A stretch of 64,000 nt of DNA. Source: [Eubacterium] saphenum (GTDB lineage: Bacteria > Bacillota > Clostridia > Lachnospirales > Anaerotignaceae). Location: the NCBI GenBank assembly GCA_004557645.1, contig SFGI01000022.1, positions 1 to 64,000 of the forward strand. Direction: 5' to 3'. The position numbers and the translations under genes are program-made. Below the pieces are notes generated by a model that worked only from the letters and a program-made list of their open reading frames with translations, searched no databases and was not told the DNA's origin. This document shows, piece by piece, positions 16,573 through 25,481 of the stretch. How positions within the stretch are numbered: position 1 is the first letter of the stretch; each line of letters opens with the position of its first letter.

Positions 16573-17430
16573 ATGAAAGCACAATTGATTGATGGCAAAC
16601 TGATCTCTGCACAGATCAAGGCAGAAGCGGCAGAAGAAGCAGCAGAGCTGAAGGCAAAGGGCATTGAACCCTGCCTGGCTGTTGTATTGGTCGGTGACGA
16701 TTCCGCTTCTCAGGTATATGTGAATAATAAGAAAAAGGCATGTGAAGCTGTAGGCATTAAGTCTGTTTCTCATGTGTTGTCTGGGGAGACAACAGAGGAA
16801 GAACTGCTGCAGCTGATCGATGAGCTGAACGCAGATCAGAGCATCCATGGCATTCTGGTGCAGATGCCCGTGCCCAAACATATCGATGACAGAAAAGTCA
16901 TCATGGCCATCGACCCTAAGAAGGATGTGGACTGTTTCCATCCCGTAAACGTGGGCTATCTCCACACAGGCGGCAAGGGATTCCTGCCCTGTACCCCTGC
17001 GGGCATCATTGAACTGATCAAACGCAGCGGTCATTCCATCGAAGGGAAAAATTGTGTTGTGATTGGCAGAAGCAATATCGTAGGCAAGCCTGTGGCAATG
17101 CTGTTGATGCAGGAGAACGGGACTGTTACCATTTGCCATTCCAAAACAAGAGATCTGGCGGGCATCTGTCGGGGGGCAGATATCATTGTCAGCGCAACAG
17201 GCAAGGTGGACACAGTAACGGCGGATATGGTAAAAGAAGGTGCGATCATCATTGACGTCGGGATGAATCGCAACGCAGCAGGCAAACTTTGCGGCGATGT
17301 GGATTTTGAGAACGTGAAAGAAGTGGCAGGTGCCATCACTCCTGTGCCGGGGGGCGTAGGGCCGATGACCATTGCCATGCTGATGAAAAATTGTATCACA
17401 GCCGCAAAAATCCAGCACGGATTACTGTAA
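16573..17430 (+). CDS. folD: Methylene-THF dehydrogenase/methenyl-THF cyclohydrolase
   Basis: 285 aa bifunctional enzyme interconverting methylene-, methenyl- and formyl-THF with NAD(P). Family motifs are visible: [14 protein letters not shown] (catalytic Lys), [18 protein letters not shown] and [28 protein letters not shown] lies before ATG 16573. It is the second gene of the fhs operon and ends at a terminator at 17450. Confidence 0.97.
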   Translation: MKAQLIDGKLISAQIKAEAAEEAAELKAKGIEPCLAVVLVGDDSASQVYVNNKKKACEAVGIKSVSHVLSGETTEEELLQLIDELNADQSIHGILVQMPVPKHIDDRKVIMAIDPKKDVDCFHPVNVGYLHTGGKGFLPCTPAGIIELIKRSGHSIEGKNCVVIGRSNIVGKPVAMLLMQENGTVTICHSKTRDLAGICRGADIIVSATGKVDTVTADMVKEGAIIIDVGMNRNAAGKLCGDVDFENVKEVAGAITPVPGGVGPMTIAMLMKNCITAAKIQHGLL

Positions 17431-17449
17431 TTCTATAGAATACGATGAA

Positions 17450-17486
17450 ACACCCTTGACTTTGGAAAAAGTCAGGGGTGTTTTTT
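17450..17486 (+). terminator. Terminator after folD
   Basis: ACACCCTTGACTTT pairs with AAAGTCAGGGGTGT (17468-17481), then six T. Confidence 0.85.
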
Positions 17487-17612
17487 GCGAAAATACCAGA
17501 AAGAACCGAAAAAGAATTTTGCGGAAATATAGCAATTTGTCTGCTTTTATAGTAAAATTAAAAGATATGAAAAATACAGCGTTCCTTTTGTGGGAAGGCT
17601 TTAAGGAGGAAT

Positions 17613-18980
17613 ATGATGGAAAAGAAAGTCGCATTCACCTCTTTGGGGTGCGATAAGAATAGAGTGGACAGCGAGGTCATGCTGGGTATCCTGCAGAAAA
17701 ATGGCTATACCGCTGTGGCGGACGAAGCGGAAGCGGATATCATTGTGGTGAATAGCTGCTGCTTCATCAAGGATGCATTGGAAGAAAGCATCGAGACTAT
17801 TCTGGAAATGGCTCAGTATAAAGACCCCGAAGTGGGCAACTGCAAGGGGCTCATTGTGGCAGGCTGTCTGGGGCAGAGATTTGAGAAGGAATTTTTTGAT
17901 GAACTGCCGGAGGTAGATGCCATCGTGGGTACTACAGCCTACGAATCCATTGCCGAAGTGGCAGATGAAATTCTGGCTGGCAAGGAGCAAGTGAAACATC
18001 TGGAAAGCATTGACTTGGCCATGCAGGATGAAAACGGCAAGCTGCGTGTGCTTTCCACAGCACCTTATTTTGCTTACCTGAAGATTTCTGAAGGCTGCGA
18101 CAATCATTGTACCTACTGTGTGATCCCTAAAATGAGGGGCAAACACCGCAGCAGAAAGTTGGAAAGCCTGGTGGAGGAAGCAACACTTCTGGCGCAGCAG
18201 GGCGTAAAGGAAATCGTTATTGTGGCGCAGGATACTTCTATTTACGGCAGAGACCTTTATGGCAAGCCTATGCTCCACGAACTGCTGAAACAGCTGAATG
18301 CTGTTGAGGGCATTGAATGGATTCGCCTTTTGTACTGCTATCCTGAAACACTGACAGAAGAAACCATCGAAGCTATGGCGGCCTGCGAAAAGGTTTGTCA
18401 TTACATTGATATGCCCATCCAGCATGGCAATGACGCAGTGCTGAAACGCATGGGCAGAAAGAGCAGTCAGGCATTGATTCGTGAAAAAGTGGCAAAACTG
18501 CGGGTGGCTATGCCGGATATTGCCATCCGAACAACGCTGATCGTTGGGTTCCCCGGCGAAAGTGAAGAAGAATTTGCAGACCTGATGCAGTTTGTACAGG
18601 AAATGCGATTCGACCGCTTGGGTGTGTTCTCCTATTCTCAGGAGGAAGGCACAGCGGCGGCAAGGATGGAAAATCAGATCGATGATGAGTTGAAGGAAGA
18701 ACGCAGAGATATCATCATGGATCTGCAGAAATCCATTGCGGCTTCCCTTTGTGAAGCAGAAGTGGGGAAAGAAATGGAAGTGCTGATCGAAGGCAAGCTG
18801 CCGGAAGAAGCCATCTTCTGCGGCAGAACCAGAAGAGATGCCCCTGATATTGATGGGCTGGTGTTCGTTTCTTCCGAGGAAGAATTGTATTCCGGCGATT
18901 TTGTAACAGTAAGGATTCGCGAAGCAGGCGATTATGATTTGATGGGAGATGTGGTTTATGGAAATGAATCTGCCGAATAA
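17613..18980 (+). CDS. rimO: Ribosomal protein S12 methylthiotransferase
   Basis: 455 aa. Radical-SAM enzyme adding a methylthio group to an aspartate of S12. Domains in order: N-terminal UPF0004 (TSLGCDKNRVDSE, a second Cys in VNSCCF and a third in AGCLGQR), radical-SAM core with CDNHCTYC (about residue 160), and a C-terminal TRAM domain. The TSLGCDKNRVDSE start sequence is the RimO-specific form, separating it from MiaB. AAGGAGGAAT precedes the ATG at 17613; a second ATG follows directly. It overlaps the start of pgsA. Confidence 0.95.
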   Translation: MMEKKVAFTSLGCDKNRVDSEVMLGILQKNGYTAVADEAEADIIVVNSCCFIKDALEESIETILEMAQYKDPEVGNCKGLIVAGCLGQRFEKEFFDELPEVDAIVGTTAYESIAEVADEILAGKEQVKHLESIDLAMQDENGKLRVLSTAPYFAYLKISEGCDNHCTYCVIPKMRGKHRSRKLESLVEEATLLAQQGVKEIVIVAQDTSIYGRDLYGKPMLHELLKQLNAVEGIEWIRLLYCYPETLTEETIEAMAACEKVCHYIDMPIQHGNDAVLKRMGRKSSQALIREKVAKLRVAMPDIAIRTTLIVGFPGESEEEFADLMQFVQEMRFDRLGVFSYSQEEGTAAARMENQIDDELKEERRDIIMDLQKSIAASLCEAEVGKEMEVLIEGKLPEEAIFCGRTRRDAPDIDGLVFVSSEEELYSGDFVTVRIREAGDYDLMGDVVYGNESAE

Positions 18981-19497
18981 GCTGACACTGCTCAGAGTAT
19001 TCATGATTCCGATTTTTTTGGTGGTGCTGTTTTTGGCACCGGAACCTGTAAATAGATATGTTGCTGTTGTGATTTTTATCGTGGCATCCCTGACGGATAT
19101 GCTGGATGGCAAGATCGCCAGAAAGTATAATCTGGTTTCTAACTTTGGGAAATTTATGGACCCTCTGGCGGATAAGCTGCTGGTGATGTCTGCATTGGTT
19201 TCCATGGTTGCCCTGGAGGACTTGGCGGCATGGGTAGTCATCATCATTTTGGCAAGGGAATTTGCCATCACCGGCTTCCGTACCCTGGCGATGGAGGCCA
19301 ATATCGTCATGGCGGCAAGCTGGTGGGGCAAGGTGAAAACCACCACACAGATGATCATGATCCCTGTGGTGCTGCTGCAGCTGCCCTTTAGCTGTATGCC
19401 TGTGGTGGAAGATATTCTGGTGGCACTGGCTGTGTTCTTCACCATTTTCTCCGGTGCAGATTATATGATCAAAAACAAACAGGTGCTCCACGGTTAA
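18958..19497 (+). CDS. pgsA: CDP-diacylglycerol-glycerol-3-phosphate phosphatidyltransferase
   Basis: 179 aa integral membrane enzyme making phosphatidylglycerol phosphate. The CDP-alcohol phosphotransferase motif is complete: DMLDGKIAR...FGKFMDPLADK, giving DG-AR-G-D-D. It starts MEMNLPNKLTLLRV. I choose ATG 18958, 9 nt after GGAG; ATG 18964 and the upstream 18949 are alternatives. It overlaps the end of rimO by 23 nt, a coupling of rimO and pgsA common in Firmicutes. Confidence 0.95.
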   Translation: MEMNLPNKLTLLRVFMIPIFLVVLFLAPEPVNRYVAVVIFIVASLTDMLDGKIARKYNLVSNFGKFMDPLADKLLVMSALVSMVALEDLAAWVVIIILAREFAITGFRTLAMEANIVMAASWWGKVKTTTQMIMIPVVLLQLPFSCMPVVEDILVALAVFFTIFSGADYMIKNKQVLHG

Positions 19498-19533
19498 GCT
19501 GGAAAAAAGGGAACGATGCCCTTTGCACCCATG

Positions 19534-19568
19534 GGTCTTAGGTTCGAAAGGATCTAAGACCATTTTTT
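19534..19568 (+). terminator. Terminator after pgsA
   Basis: GGTCTTAG (19534-19541) pairs with CTAAGACC (19554-19561), followed by six T after one A. Confidence 0.8.
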
Positions 19569-19649
19569 ATGGAAAAAAGGTTGGAAATGCTTCGATAAAA
19601 AGATACAATAGAAATAATATGTAAGAAATTTTCCAAAGGAGGAAACAGA

Positions 19650-20891
19650 ATGAAAGCAGAGATCATGGCAGTTGGTACAGAACTGCTGTTAGGCGATATT
19701 TTGAACACAAACGCCCAGTTTTTGGCCCTGGAGCTGGCAAGCCTTGGCATTGAGGTCTATTATCAGACGGTGGTGGGGGACAACCCCAAACGGCTGAAGG
19801 ATACGATTTTCCATGCCTTTGACCGGGCAGACCTTATCATCACCACAGGGGGACTTGGCCCTACGGAGGATGACCTGACGAAGGAAACGGCGGCAGAATA
19901 TTTCGGGGAAAAACTGGTGTTGGACGAAAGAGCCTTGGGACGTATCAAGAAATACTTTGACCGTACCGGCAGAACCATGACCCAGAACAACGTGAAACAG
20001 GCTATGGTGCCGGAAAAGAACTGCACTGTTTTATATAACGACAACGGTACAGCCCCCGGCATCATCATGGAAAAGAACGGCAAGATGATCGTGATGCTGC
20101 CTGGCCCTCCCAAGGAAACCATCCCCATGTTCCGCGATCAGGTGAAGCCCTATCTGGCGAAGAAACAGGAATTTACCTTTGTTTCCCGTATCCTGCGGGT
20201 GGCAGGCGTAGGGGAAAGTGCTATGGAGGATAGGGTAAAGGACATCATCGACGCCCAGACGAACCCTACTATCGCACCCTATGCCAAGGACGGGGAAGCC
20301 ATTCTGCGGATCACGGCGAAGGCGAAGGATGAAGCAGAAGCAAACAAACTGATCGACCCTGTAGCTGCGGCCCTGAAAGAACGGCTGGGGAATGCCGTTT
20401 ATGCGGAGGGCGAAACAGATATGGAAACGGTAGTGGCAGAAATGCTGCTGGAAAGAAAATTGACTGTTGCTGTGGCAGAATCCTGCACCGGGGGCATGAT
20501 TGCCTCCCAATTGGTGGAATATCCCGGTATTTCCGCTGCATTGCTGGAAGGTTGTGTGACCTATTCCAATGATGCGAAAATGCGCCGACTGGGCGTAAAA
20601 GCAGAGACCCTGGAAAAATACACTGCGGTCAGCGAAGAAACGGCACGGGAAATGGCAGAAGGCATTGCAAGAACCAGCGGTGCGGATATTGGCATTGCCA
20701 CAACAGGCATTGCGGGCCCCGATGGCGGCAGCGAAGAAAAGCCTGTGGGTCTAGTATATATTGGTCTTTCTTACAAGGGAAAAACAGAAGTACAGGAGCA
20801 TCATTTCGTAGGCAAACGGGATAAGATTCGCCAACGTGCCACTTATACAGCCCTGAACTGGCTGAGAAAGGCGATGTTGGATGAAGAATAA
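19650..20891 (+). CDS. cinA: CinA family nicotinamide-nucleotide amidase
   Basis: 413 aa. The N-terminal MoCF-like/COG1058 domain (about 1-170; GTELLLGDILNTN, TTGGLGPTEDDLTKE) and the C-terminal CinA amidase domain (about 255-410; VAESCTGGMIAS with the active-site Ser, TGIAGPDGG) are both present. The protein is linked to pyridine-nucleotide recycling and, in some Gram-positives, to competence. GGAGGAAACAG precedes ATG 19650. It lies upstream of recA in many Firmicutes; here one transporter gene intervenes. Confidence 0.95.
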   Translation: MKAEIMAVGTELLLGDILNTNAQFLALELASLGIEVYYQTVVGDNPKRLKDTIFHAFDRADLIITTGGLGPTEDDLTKETAAEYFGEKLVLDERALGRIKKYFDRTGRTMTQNNVKQAMVPEKNCTVLYNDNGTAPGIIMEKNGKMIVMLPGPPKETIPMFRDQVKPYLAKKQEFTFVSRILRVAGVGESAMEDRVKDIIDAQTNPTIAPYAKDGEAILRITAKAKDEAEANKLIDPVAAALKERLGNAVYAEGETDMETVVAEMLLERKLTVAVAESCTGGMIASQLVEYPGISAALLEGCVTYSNDAKMRRLGVKAETLEKYTAVSEETAREMAEGIARTSGADIGIATTGIAGPDGGSEEKPVGLVYIGLSYKGKTEVQEHHFVGKRDKIRQRATYTALNWLRKAMLDEE

Positions 20892-21738
20892 GGGGGACTG
20901 GATGCTGCTGCTGGCGGCTTTTATCGGCGGCGGCGGTTTCATCTGTTTAAAATATTTATTGGACTGGGGCTATGACCCCTTTCAGGTGATCTTTGGGAGA
21001 TTTTTGATGGCTTCCATCTGCATGTGCATGGTGTATCATAAGCGGCTGAAAAAGATCACCAAACGGGAATGGAAGGTAGGCGGCATTTTAGGCGTGCTGC
21101 TGGCGGCCATGTTCCTGCTGATGACGGTGGGGCTGCAATATACCACTCCTTCCGTCAATGCGTTTTTGGTCAACATTCCTGCAGTCATTGTGCCTTTTAT
21201 CTGCTGGGGCGTGTTCAAACAGAAGCCCAGCCGAAACTGTTTCATTGCGGCGGTGATGACGTTGGTGGGGGTTTCCTGCTTATCCCTGACGGCAGATTTT
21301 CGCATTGATTTAGGGGCGGGGCTTTCCCTGCTGGCGGCAGTGGCTTTTTCCCTGCAGATGGCGTTTTTGGGAAATATCACCGAGGGGTGTGATGCGGTGC
21401 ATATTGCTGTGGCGGAAAACCTTTTTACATTGCTGGTGACGGCGGTCATCGTGACGTTTACGGGATGGGATATGCCTTCGCTGACCTTGCCTGCTTTTGG
21501 GAATTTCTTCTTCCTTGGGGCCTTCTGCACAGCGGCGTATTTTGCTTTGCAGTCGGCGGGACAGCAGATCACTTCCCCCAACAAGGCGGCTATCATCATT
21601 ACTTCGGAATCGATTTTCGCGGCGGTGTTTTCCGCTCTCCTGTATGGCGAACGTATGAGCCTGCGGGGATATTTGGGCTGTATCATTATTTTTGCCGCAA
21701 TGGCACTGGCAGAGCAGCCTGCTAAGGAAGCAAAATAG
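20881..21738 (+). CDS. DMT-superfamily (EamA) transporter
   Basis: 285 aa, about ten membrane segments in two EamA repeats: AAFIGGGGFICLKYLLDWG at the first helix, QVIFGRFLMAS, and near the end TSPNKAAIIITSESIFAAVF and YLGCIIIFAAMAL. It overlaps cinA by 11 nt, so it is probably translated from the same mRNA. An alternative start at 20902 has a better-spaced AAGGGGGA site but would trim only the N-terminus. Substrate unknown. It interrupts the usual cinA-recA neighbourhood. Confidence 0.85.
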   Translation: MKNKGDWMLLLAAFIGGGGFICLKYLLDWGYDPFQVIFGRFLMASICMCMVYHKRLKKITKREWKVGGILGVLLAAMFLLMTVGLQYTTPSVNAFLVNIPAVIVPFICWGVFKQKPSRNCFIAAVMTLVGVSCLSLTADFRIDLGAGLSLLAAVAFSLQMAFLGNITEGCDAVHIAVAENLFTLLVTAVIVTFTGWDMPSLTLPAFGNFFFLGAFCTAAYFALQSAGQQITSPNKAAIIITSESIFAAVFSALLYGERMSLRGYLGCIIIFAAMALAEQPAKEAK

Positions 21739-21741
21739 GTA

Positions 21742-21770
21742 TTGACAAGGCGAACAAAATCGAATAGAAT
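21742..21770 (+). promoter_or_regulatory. recA promoter
   Basis: TTGACA (21742-21747), 17-nt spacer, TAGAAT (21765-21770), immediately followed by a LexA-type box. Confidence 0.88.
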
Positions 21771-21786
21771 GAGAACAGAAGTTCTC
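21771..21786. promoter_or_regulatory. LexA (SOS) box of recA
   Basis: GAGAACAGAAGTTCTC is a perfect palindrome with a core GAAC-N4-GTTC (21773-21784), the Gram-positive LexA-site core. It starts right after the -10 box and covers the expected transcription start, a classical repression position. lexA itself lies at 61480-62088. Confidence 0.82.
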
Positions 21787-21870
21787 ATTAAATGAGGTGA
21801 AAGTTGTTTTTCCCCAGGGAAAAACATGATTTTGAAGAGAAATCCTTGATTTTGGAAAGGTGGAAATAAA

Positions 21871-22950
21871 ATGGCAGCAAAATCTCAGAAAGAAGATGCA
21901 AAATTTGAAGATAAGCAGAAGGCTTTGGATGCAGCCCTGAGCCAGATCGAAAAACAGTTTGGCAAAGGCGCAGTCATGAAATTGGGGGATGACAGCGCAA
22001 GAATGGCGGTGGAAGTGGTTCCTTCCGGTTCCCTGAGCCTGGACCTGGCACTGGGGGTCGGCGGTGTGCCCAAGGGCAGGATCGTGGAAGTATATGGTCC
22101 TGAATCCTCCGGTAAGACCACAGTAGCCCTGCACATGGTTGCGGAAGTGCAGAAGCGGGGCGGCATTGCCGGTTATGTAGACGCGGAACATGCCATGGAC
22201 CCCACATACGCAAAGGCTTTGGGGGTAGATATCGACAACCTGTATATCTCTCAGCCTGACGATGGCGAACAGGCACTGGAAATTGCGGAAACCATGGTAC
22301 GCAGCGGTGCCATCGATATTGTCATTGTGGACTCTGTAGCGGCTCTGGTGCCCCGGGCGGAGATCGAAGGGGAAATGGGCGATTCCCACATGGGGCTGCA
22401 GGCAAGACTGATGAGCCAAGCCCTGAGAAAACTGACAGGTATCACAAACAAATCCAACTGTACTGTTGTTTTCATCAACCAGCTTCGTGAAAAAATCGGT
22501 GTGACATTTGGTAACCCCGAAACGACCACAGGCGGCCGTGCCCTGAAATTCTATTCTTCCATCCGTATGGAGATCAGAAAAGCAGATGTGCTGAAACAGG
22601 GAACGGAGATCGTGGGCAACCGTGTCAAGGTGAAGATCGCCAAAAACAAAGTGGCACCTCCCTTCAAAACAGCGGAATTCGATATCATCTACGGCAAAGG
22701 CATTTCCAGAGAAGGGGATATTCTGGACCTGGCGGCAGATGTGGATATCGTAAACAAGAGCGGTGCATGGTATGCCTATAAGGAAACACGTATTGGACAG
22801 GGACGGGAAAATGCAAAGCAGTTCCTGAGAGATAATCCGGATATGTGTGCAGAAATCGAAAATCAGGTGCGGGAACATTATGGTCTGGCGGCTTTGGAAG
22901 TTCCTGCAGCGGCAGAAGCAGAAACACCCGTTGTGGAAACAGAAATCTAA
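21871..22950 (+). CDS. recA: Recombinase RecA
   Basis: 359 aa. The core ATPase has Walker [10 protein letters not shown] (about residue 70), and [19 protein letters not shown] and QALRKLTG around 145-180; the L2 loop [16 protein letters not shown] follows. It forms filaments on single-stranded DNA and stimulates LexA self-cleavage. GGAAAGGTGG precedes ATG 21871. The long leader (about 95 nt) carries the LexA box at its start. It is a single-gene unit with a strong bidirectional terminator. Confidence 0.99.
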   Translation: MAAKSQKEDAKFEDKQKALDAALSQIEKQFGKGAVMKLGDDSARMAVEVVPSGSLSLDLALGVGGVPKGRIVEVYGPESSGKTTVALHMVAEVQKRGGIAGYVDAEHAMDPTYAKALGVDIDNLYISQPDDGEQALEIAETMVRSGAIDIVIVDSVAALVPRAEIEGEMGDSHMGLQARLMSQALRKLTGITNKSNCTVVFINQLREKIGVTFGNPETTTGGRALKFYSSIRMEIRKADVLKQGTEIVGNRVKVKIAKNKVAPPFKTAEFDIIYGKGISREGDILDLAADVDIVNKSGAWYAYKETRIGQGRENAKQFLRDNPDMCAEIENQVREHYGLAALEVPAAAEAETPVVETEI

Positions 22951-22959
22951 AATTGAGAA

Positions 22960-22998
22960 AAATAAAACCCTATGGAATCATTCCATAGGGTTATTTTT
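22960..22998. terminator. Bidirectional terminator between recA and azlD
   Basis: AACCCTATGGAA (22966-22977) pairs perfectly with TTCCATAGGGTT (22981-22992) around a TCA loop, with A-rich and T-rich flanks on the two sides, so it can stop both convergent units. Confidence 0.88.
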
Positions 22999-23001
22999 CG
23001 T

Positions 23002-23331
23002 TTAAAAGACGATCTGTACCAGAAGCATATAGCAGACGGTGCCGCCGAAAATGCTGAGCATGGTGTTTCTTTTCCAGATATGTAAGAGAGCTGTCAGGGC
23101 GGAAGCGATCAAAGGAGGCGCAAAGCCTGCCGCAGAGGAAAAGGTGATGCCTTTCAGGCAATACATGACCAGAGTTGCCATGATGGCCATAGGGAGCACC
23201 CGCCCCAGATAGCGGACGATCTCTGGCACTTCTTTCCCACGGAAGAGGAGAAAAGGCAGGGCACGTTCTGCAAAGGTGCAGAGGGCGCAGACTGCGATGA
23301 TGAGGATGGATTGTGTTGTAGAAAGTACCAT
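23002..23331 (-). CDS. azlD: AzlD-family branched-chain amino acid exporter small subunit
   Basis: 109 aa, four hydrophobic segments, with RALPFLLFRGKEVPEIVRYLGRVLPMA, the AzlD signature. AzlD works with the larger AzlC to export branched-chain amino acids. It begins directly at the azlC stop (the TAA and ATG are adjacent) with GGAGGAAAACTAA as ribosome site, so the pair is co-translated. Last gene of the minus-strand MATE-azlC-azlD unit. Confidence 0.92.
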   Translation of the reverse strand: MVLSTTQSILIIAVCALCTFAERALPFLLFRGKEVPEIVRYLGRVLPMAIMATLVMYCLKGITFSSAAGFAPPLIASALTALLHIWKRNTMLSIFGGTVCYMLLVQIVF

Positions 23332-24033
23332 TTAGTTTTCCTCCTTTTTTGTGTTCTGGGGTTCGATGCGGCTTCTCAGGATGGTCAGCAGGGCTACTGT
23401 GATGACCAGAGAAGGCAGGATGAAATTGGAAGGCCCGAAGAGGATGAGACAGACGATGCTGGAAACGAAGGCCAGCAGAGCGGGCAGACGGTTATCCGCG
23501 CCGGACATCTGCTCGATCAGGATGACGATGAACAAAGCCGTCAGGGCAAAATCGATGCCTGTGGTATCAAAGGGGATCAATGTCCCGATGAGGGCACCAA
23601 GGATGCTCAGGACGACCCAATACAGGATGGGCATCAGGGCTGTCAGCACATAGGCCCATTTTTCATCGATATCTTCATCGAAATCATGGGAGCAGTGGAG
23701 AGAATAGTTTTCATCCGTCAGGGAATAGATGAGAAAATATTTCCAGAAGCCAAAGGAACGGAATTTTTCGATGAAGGACAGACCGTAGAAAATATGACGG
23801 CTGTTGAGCAGCAGTGCCATGATCGCCACGGTCGCCAGAGAAACGCCGCCGGCGAAGAAGCTCACCATCAGGTATTGCAGGGAGCCTGCCATAACGAATA
23901 GACTGCAGGCACCTGTCCAGACAAAATTATAGCCTGCGTTTTGCATCAGAACCCCATAGGCCAGACCTACGGGGATGAAGCTGATGAAGATGGGGAAGCT
24001 GTGCTTGACTGCATAGCGTAAGGTTTTTGCCAT
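23332..24033 (-). CDS. azlC: AzlC-family branched-chain amino acid exporter large subunit
   Basis: 233 aa. The AzlC hallmark is visible: FIPVGLAYGVLMQNAGY, FAGSLQYL-like AGSLQYLMV, and LLNSRHIFYGLSF, with multiple membrane segments. GGAGCGATTATT precedes the ATG. It lies 27 nt downstream of the MATE gene and overlaps the azlD junction, so the three form one operon. Substrates of the family include leucine, isoleucine, valine and analogues; the exact substrate here is unknown. Confidence 0.92.
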   Translation of the reverse strand: MAKTLRYAVKHSFPIFISFIPVGLAYGVLMQNAGYNFVWTGACSLFVMAGSLQYLMVSFFAGGVSLATVAIMALLLNSRHIFYGLSFIEKFRSFGFWKYFLIYSLTDENYSLHCSHDFDEDIDEKWAYVLTALMPILYWVVLSILGALIGTLIPFDTTGIDFALTALFIVILIEQMSGADNRLPALLAFVSSIVCLILFGPSNFILPSLVITVALLTILRSRIEPQNTKKEEN

Positions 24034-24060
24034 AATAATCGCTCCTTTTGCTTTTGTATT

Positions 24061-25389
24061 TTAGAAATAATGGTAATATTTGCGGTTCACCGCCAGGAAA
24101 AATACGGCGATGAGGACGGTGATGGCTTCTGCCACGGGGATGGCAAGCCAGATGCCGTCGATGCCCAGGAACCTCGGCAGGAGGAGGATACTTCCAGTTA
24201 CGAGAACGAAGGTACGCAGGAAGGAGATCATCGCCGACACCTTCCCGTTGGACAATGCCGTAAAGAAGGAGGAGGCGAAGATGTTGATGCCTGCGAAAAG
24301 GAAGTTCCAGACGAAGATCTTATAGCCATAGAGAGTGATCGCGTATGTGTTGCTTTCCTGCGGCGTAAAGATGGCTATGGTCGGCACTGCCATCAGATAG
24401 GAAAAGCCGAAGCACACCACAGAGGAGATCAAAATGATGCCGAGGCACATTTTGAAGAGACGTTTCAGCTGAGGAATATTGCGGTTGCCGTAATTGTAGC
24501 TGAAGACAGGGGCTGCGCCGCTGGCAAAGCCCAGATATGCCGAAGAAAATAAGAACTGGGCATATAATACAATGGTAATGGCGGCAACGCCGTCTTCCCC
24601 CAGCAGTTCCATCATCGCCAGATTGAACAGAAAGGTGGTCACAGCCATGGCACCGGAGGTCACCATTTCCGAAGAGCCATTCAGCATGGTGTGGGCGATG
24701 GTTTTTCCGTTCCATTTGGGCTTTACGAAATACAGCACTGTCCTTGGCTTGGCAAAATAGAACAATGCAGGGATGCCGCCAACGATAAAGCCGCTGACAG
24801 TGCCCCAGGCTGCCCCCACAATGCCCACATCCATACGGACGATGAAGATATAGTCGAAAAGAATATTGGACAGCCCCGCCGCAACATTCAGCCACAGCCC
24901 CAGATTGGGTTTCCCTGCGGTGATGAAAAGGGTCTGGAACATGGTCTGGATAACAGAAACGGTGTAAAACGCCATCATAACTCTGCCGTAATCCATGCAA
25001 TAGGGCAGCAGGTTTTCATCGGCCCCTAAAAAGAGGGATAGGGGGCGTATAAACAGGAAGCAGAGAACAGAGATCACCAGACTGACTATGATACCAAAGG
25101 CTATGATGAGGGTGAAAGCACTGCGGGCTTCCTCTTCTTTTCCTTCACCCAATTTGCGCCCGATGATGGCGGAGCCGCCTGTCCCTAGCATGATGCCCAG
25201 CCCGATCAGAATATTGATGAGGGGAAAGACAATATTGATGGCGGAGAGGGCGGTGGTCCCCACAAAGCGGGAAACAAAAATGCCGTCCACGATGGTATAG
25301 GTTGCCACAAACACCAGCATGATGATGGTGGGCAGGGTGAATTTTATCAGGGATGATAATGTAAATTCTTTTGAGATATCATTTTGCAT
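24061..25389 (-). CDS. MATE-family efflux transporter
   Basis: 442 aa with about 12 membrane segments. N-terminal family features are DGIFVSRFVGTTALSAINIVFP and GTGGSAIIGRKLGEGKEEEAR; the second half repeats the pattern (GFASGAAPVFSYNYGNRN). MATE proteins export drugs or metabolites by Na+/H+ antiport. GAGGTCG precedes the ATG at 25389. First gene of a unit with azlCD, an uncommon partnership that may reflect a shared export task (inference). Confidence 0.93.
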   Translation of the reverse strand: MQNDISKEFTLSSLIKFTLPTIIMLVFVATYTIVDGIFVSRFVGTTALSAINIVFPLINILIGLGIMLGTGGSAIIGRKLGEGKEEEARSAFTLIIAFGIIVSLVISVLCFLFIRPLSLFLGADENLLPYCMDYGRVMMAFYTVSVIQTMFQTLFITAGKPNLGLWLNVAAGLSNILFDYIFIVRMDVGIVGAAWGTVSGFIVGGIPALFYFAKPRTVLYFVKPKWNGKTIAHTMLNGSSEMVTSGAMAVTTFLFNLAMMELLGEDGVAAITIVLYAQFLFSSAYLGFASGAAPVFSYNYGNRNIPQLKRLFKMCLGIILISSVVCFGFSYLMAVPTIAIFTPQESNTYAITLYGYKIFVWNFLFAGINIFASSFFTALSNGKVSAMISFLRTFVLVTGSILLLPRFLGIDGIWLAIPVAEAITVLIAVFFLAVNRKYYHYF

Positions 25390-25409
25390 AAGACGACCTC
25401 ATTTTATTT

Positions 25410-25438
25410 AGCATAGCACGGAGAAAATCTGAATACAA
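25410..25438 (-). promoter_or_regulatory. Promoter of MATE-azlCD
   Basis: On the minus strand, TTGTAT (25438-25433), 17-nt spacer, TATGCT (25415-25410), about 20 nt before the MATE start codon. Confidence 0.65.
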
Positions 25439-25481
25439 TTTCAAAATTGTAGGCCATATGATTTAAAGAATTGAAGTTAGA

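Noticed and set aside
14893..17418. 841-codon open frame on the minus strand opposite fhs-folD
   Set aside because: Its Cys/His/Phe-rich translation has no domain logic and is a by-product of the strongly biased codons of fhs and folD, which avoid reverse-strand stops. It has no ribosome site.
17601..19445. 614-codon minus-strand frame opposite rimO-pgsA
   Set aside because: Low-complexity composition, runs across two well-supported genes in their antisense frame, and has no start signals.
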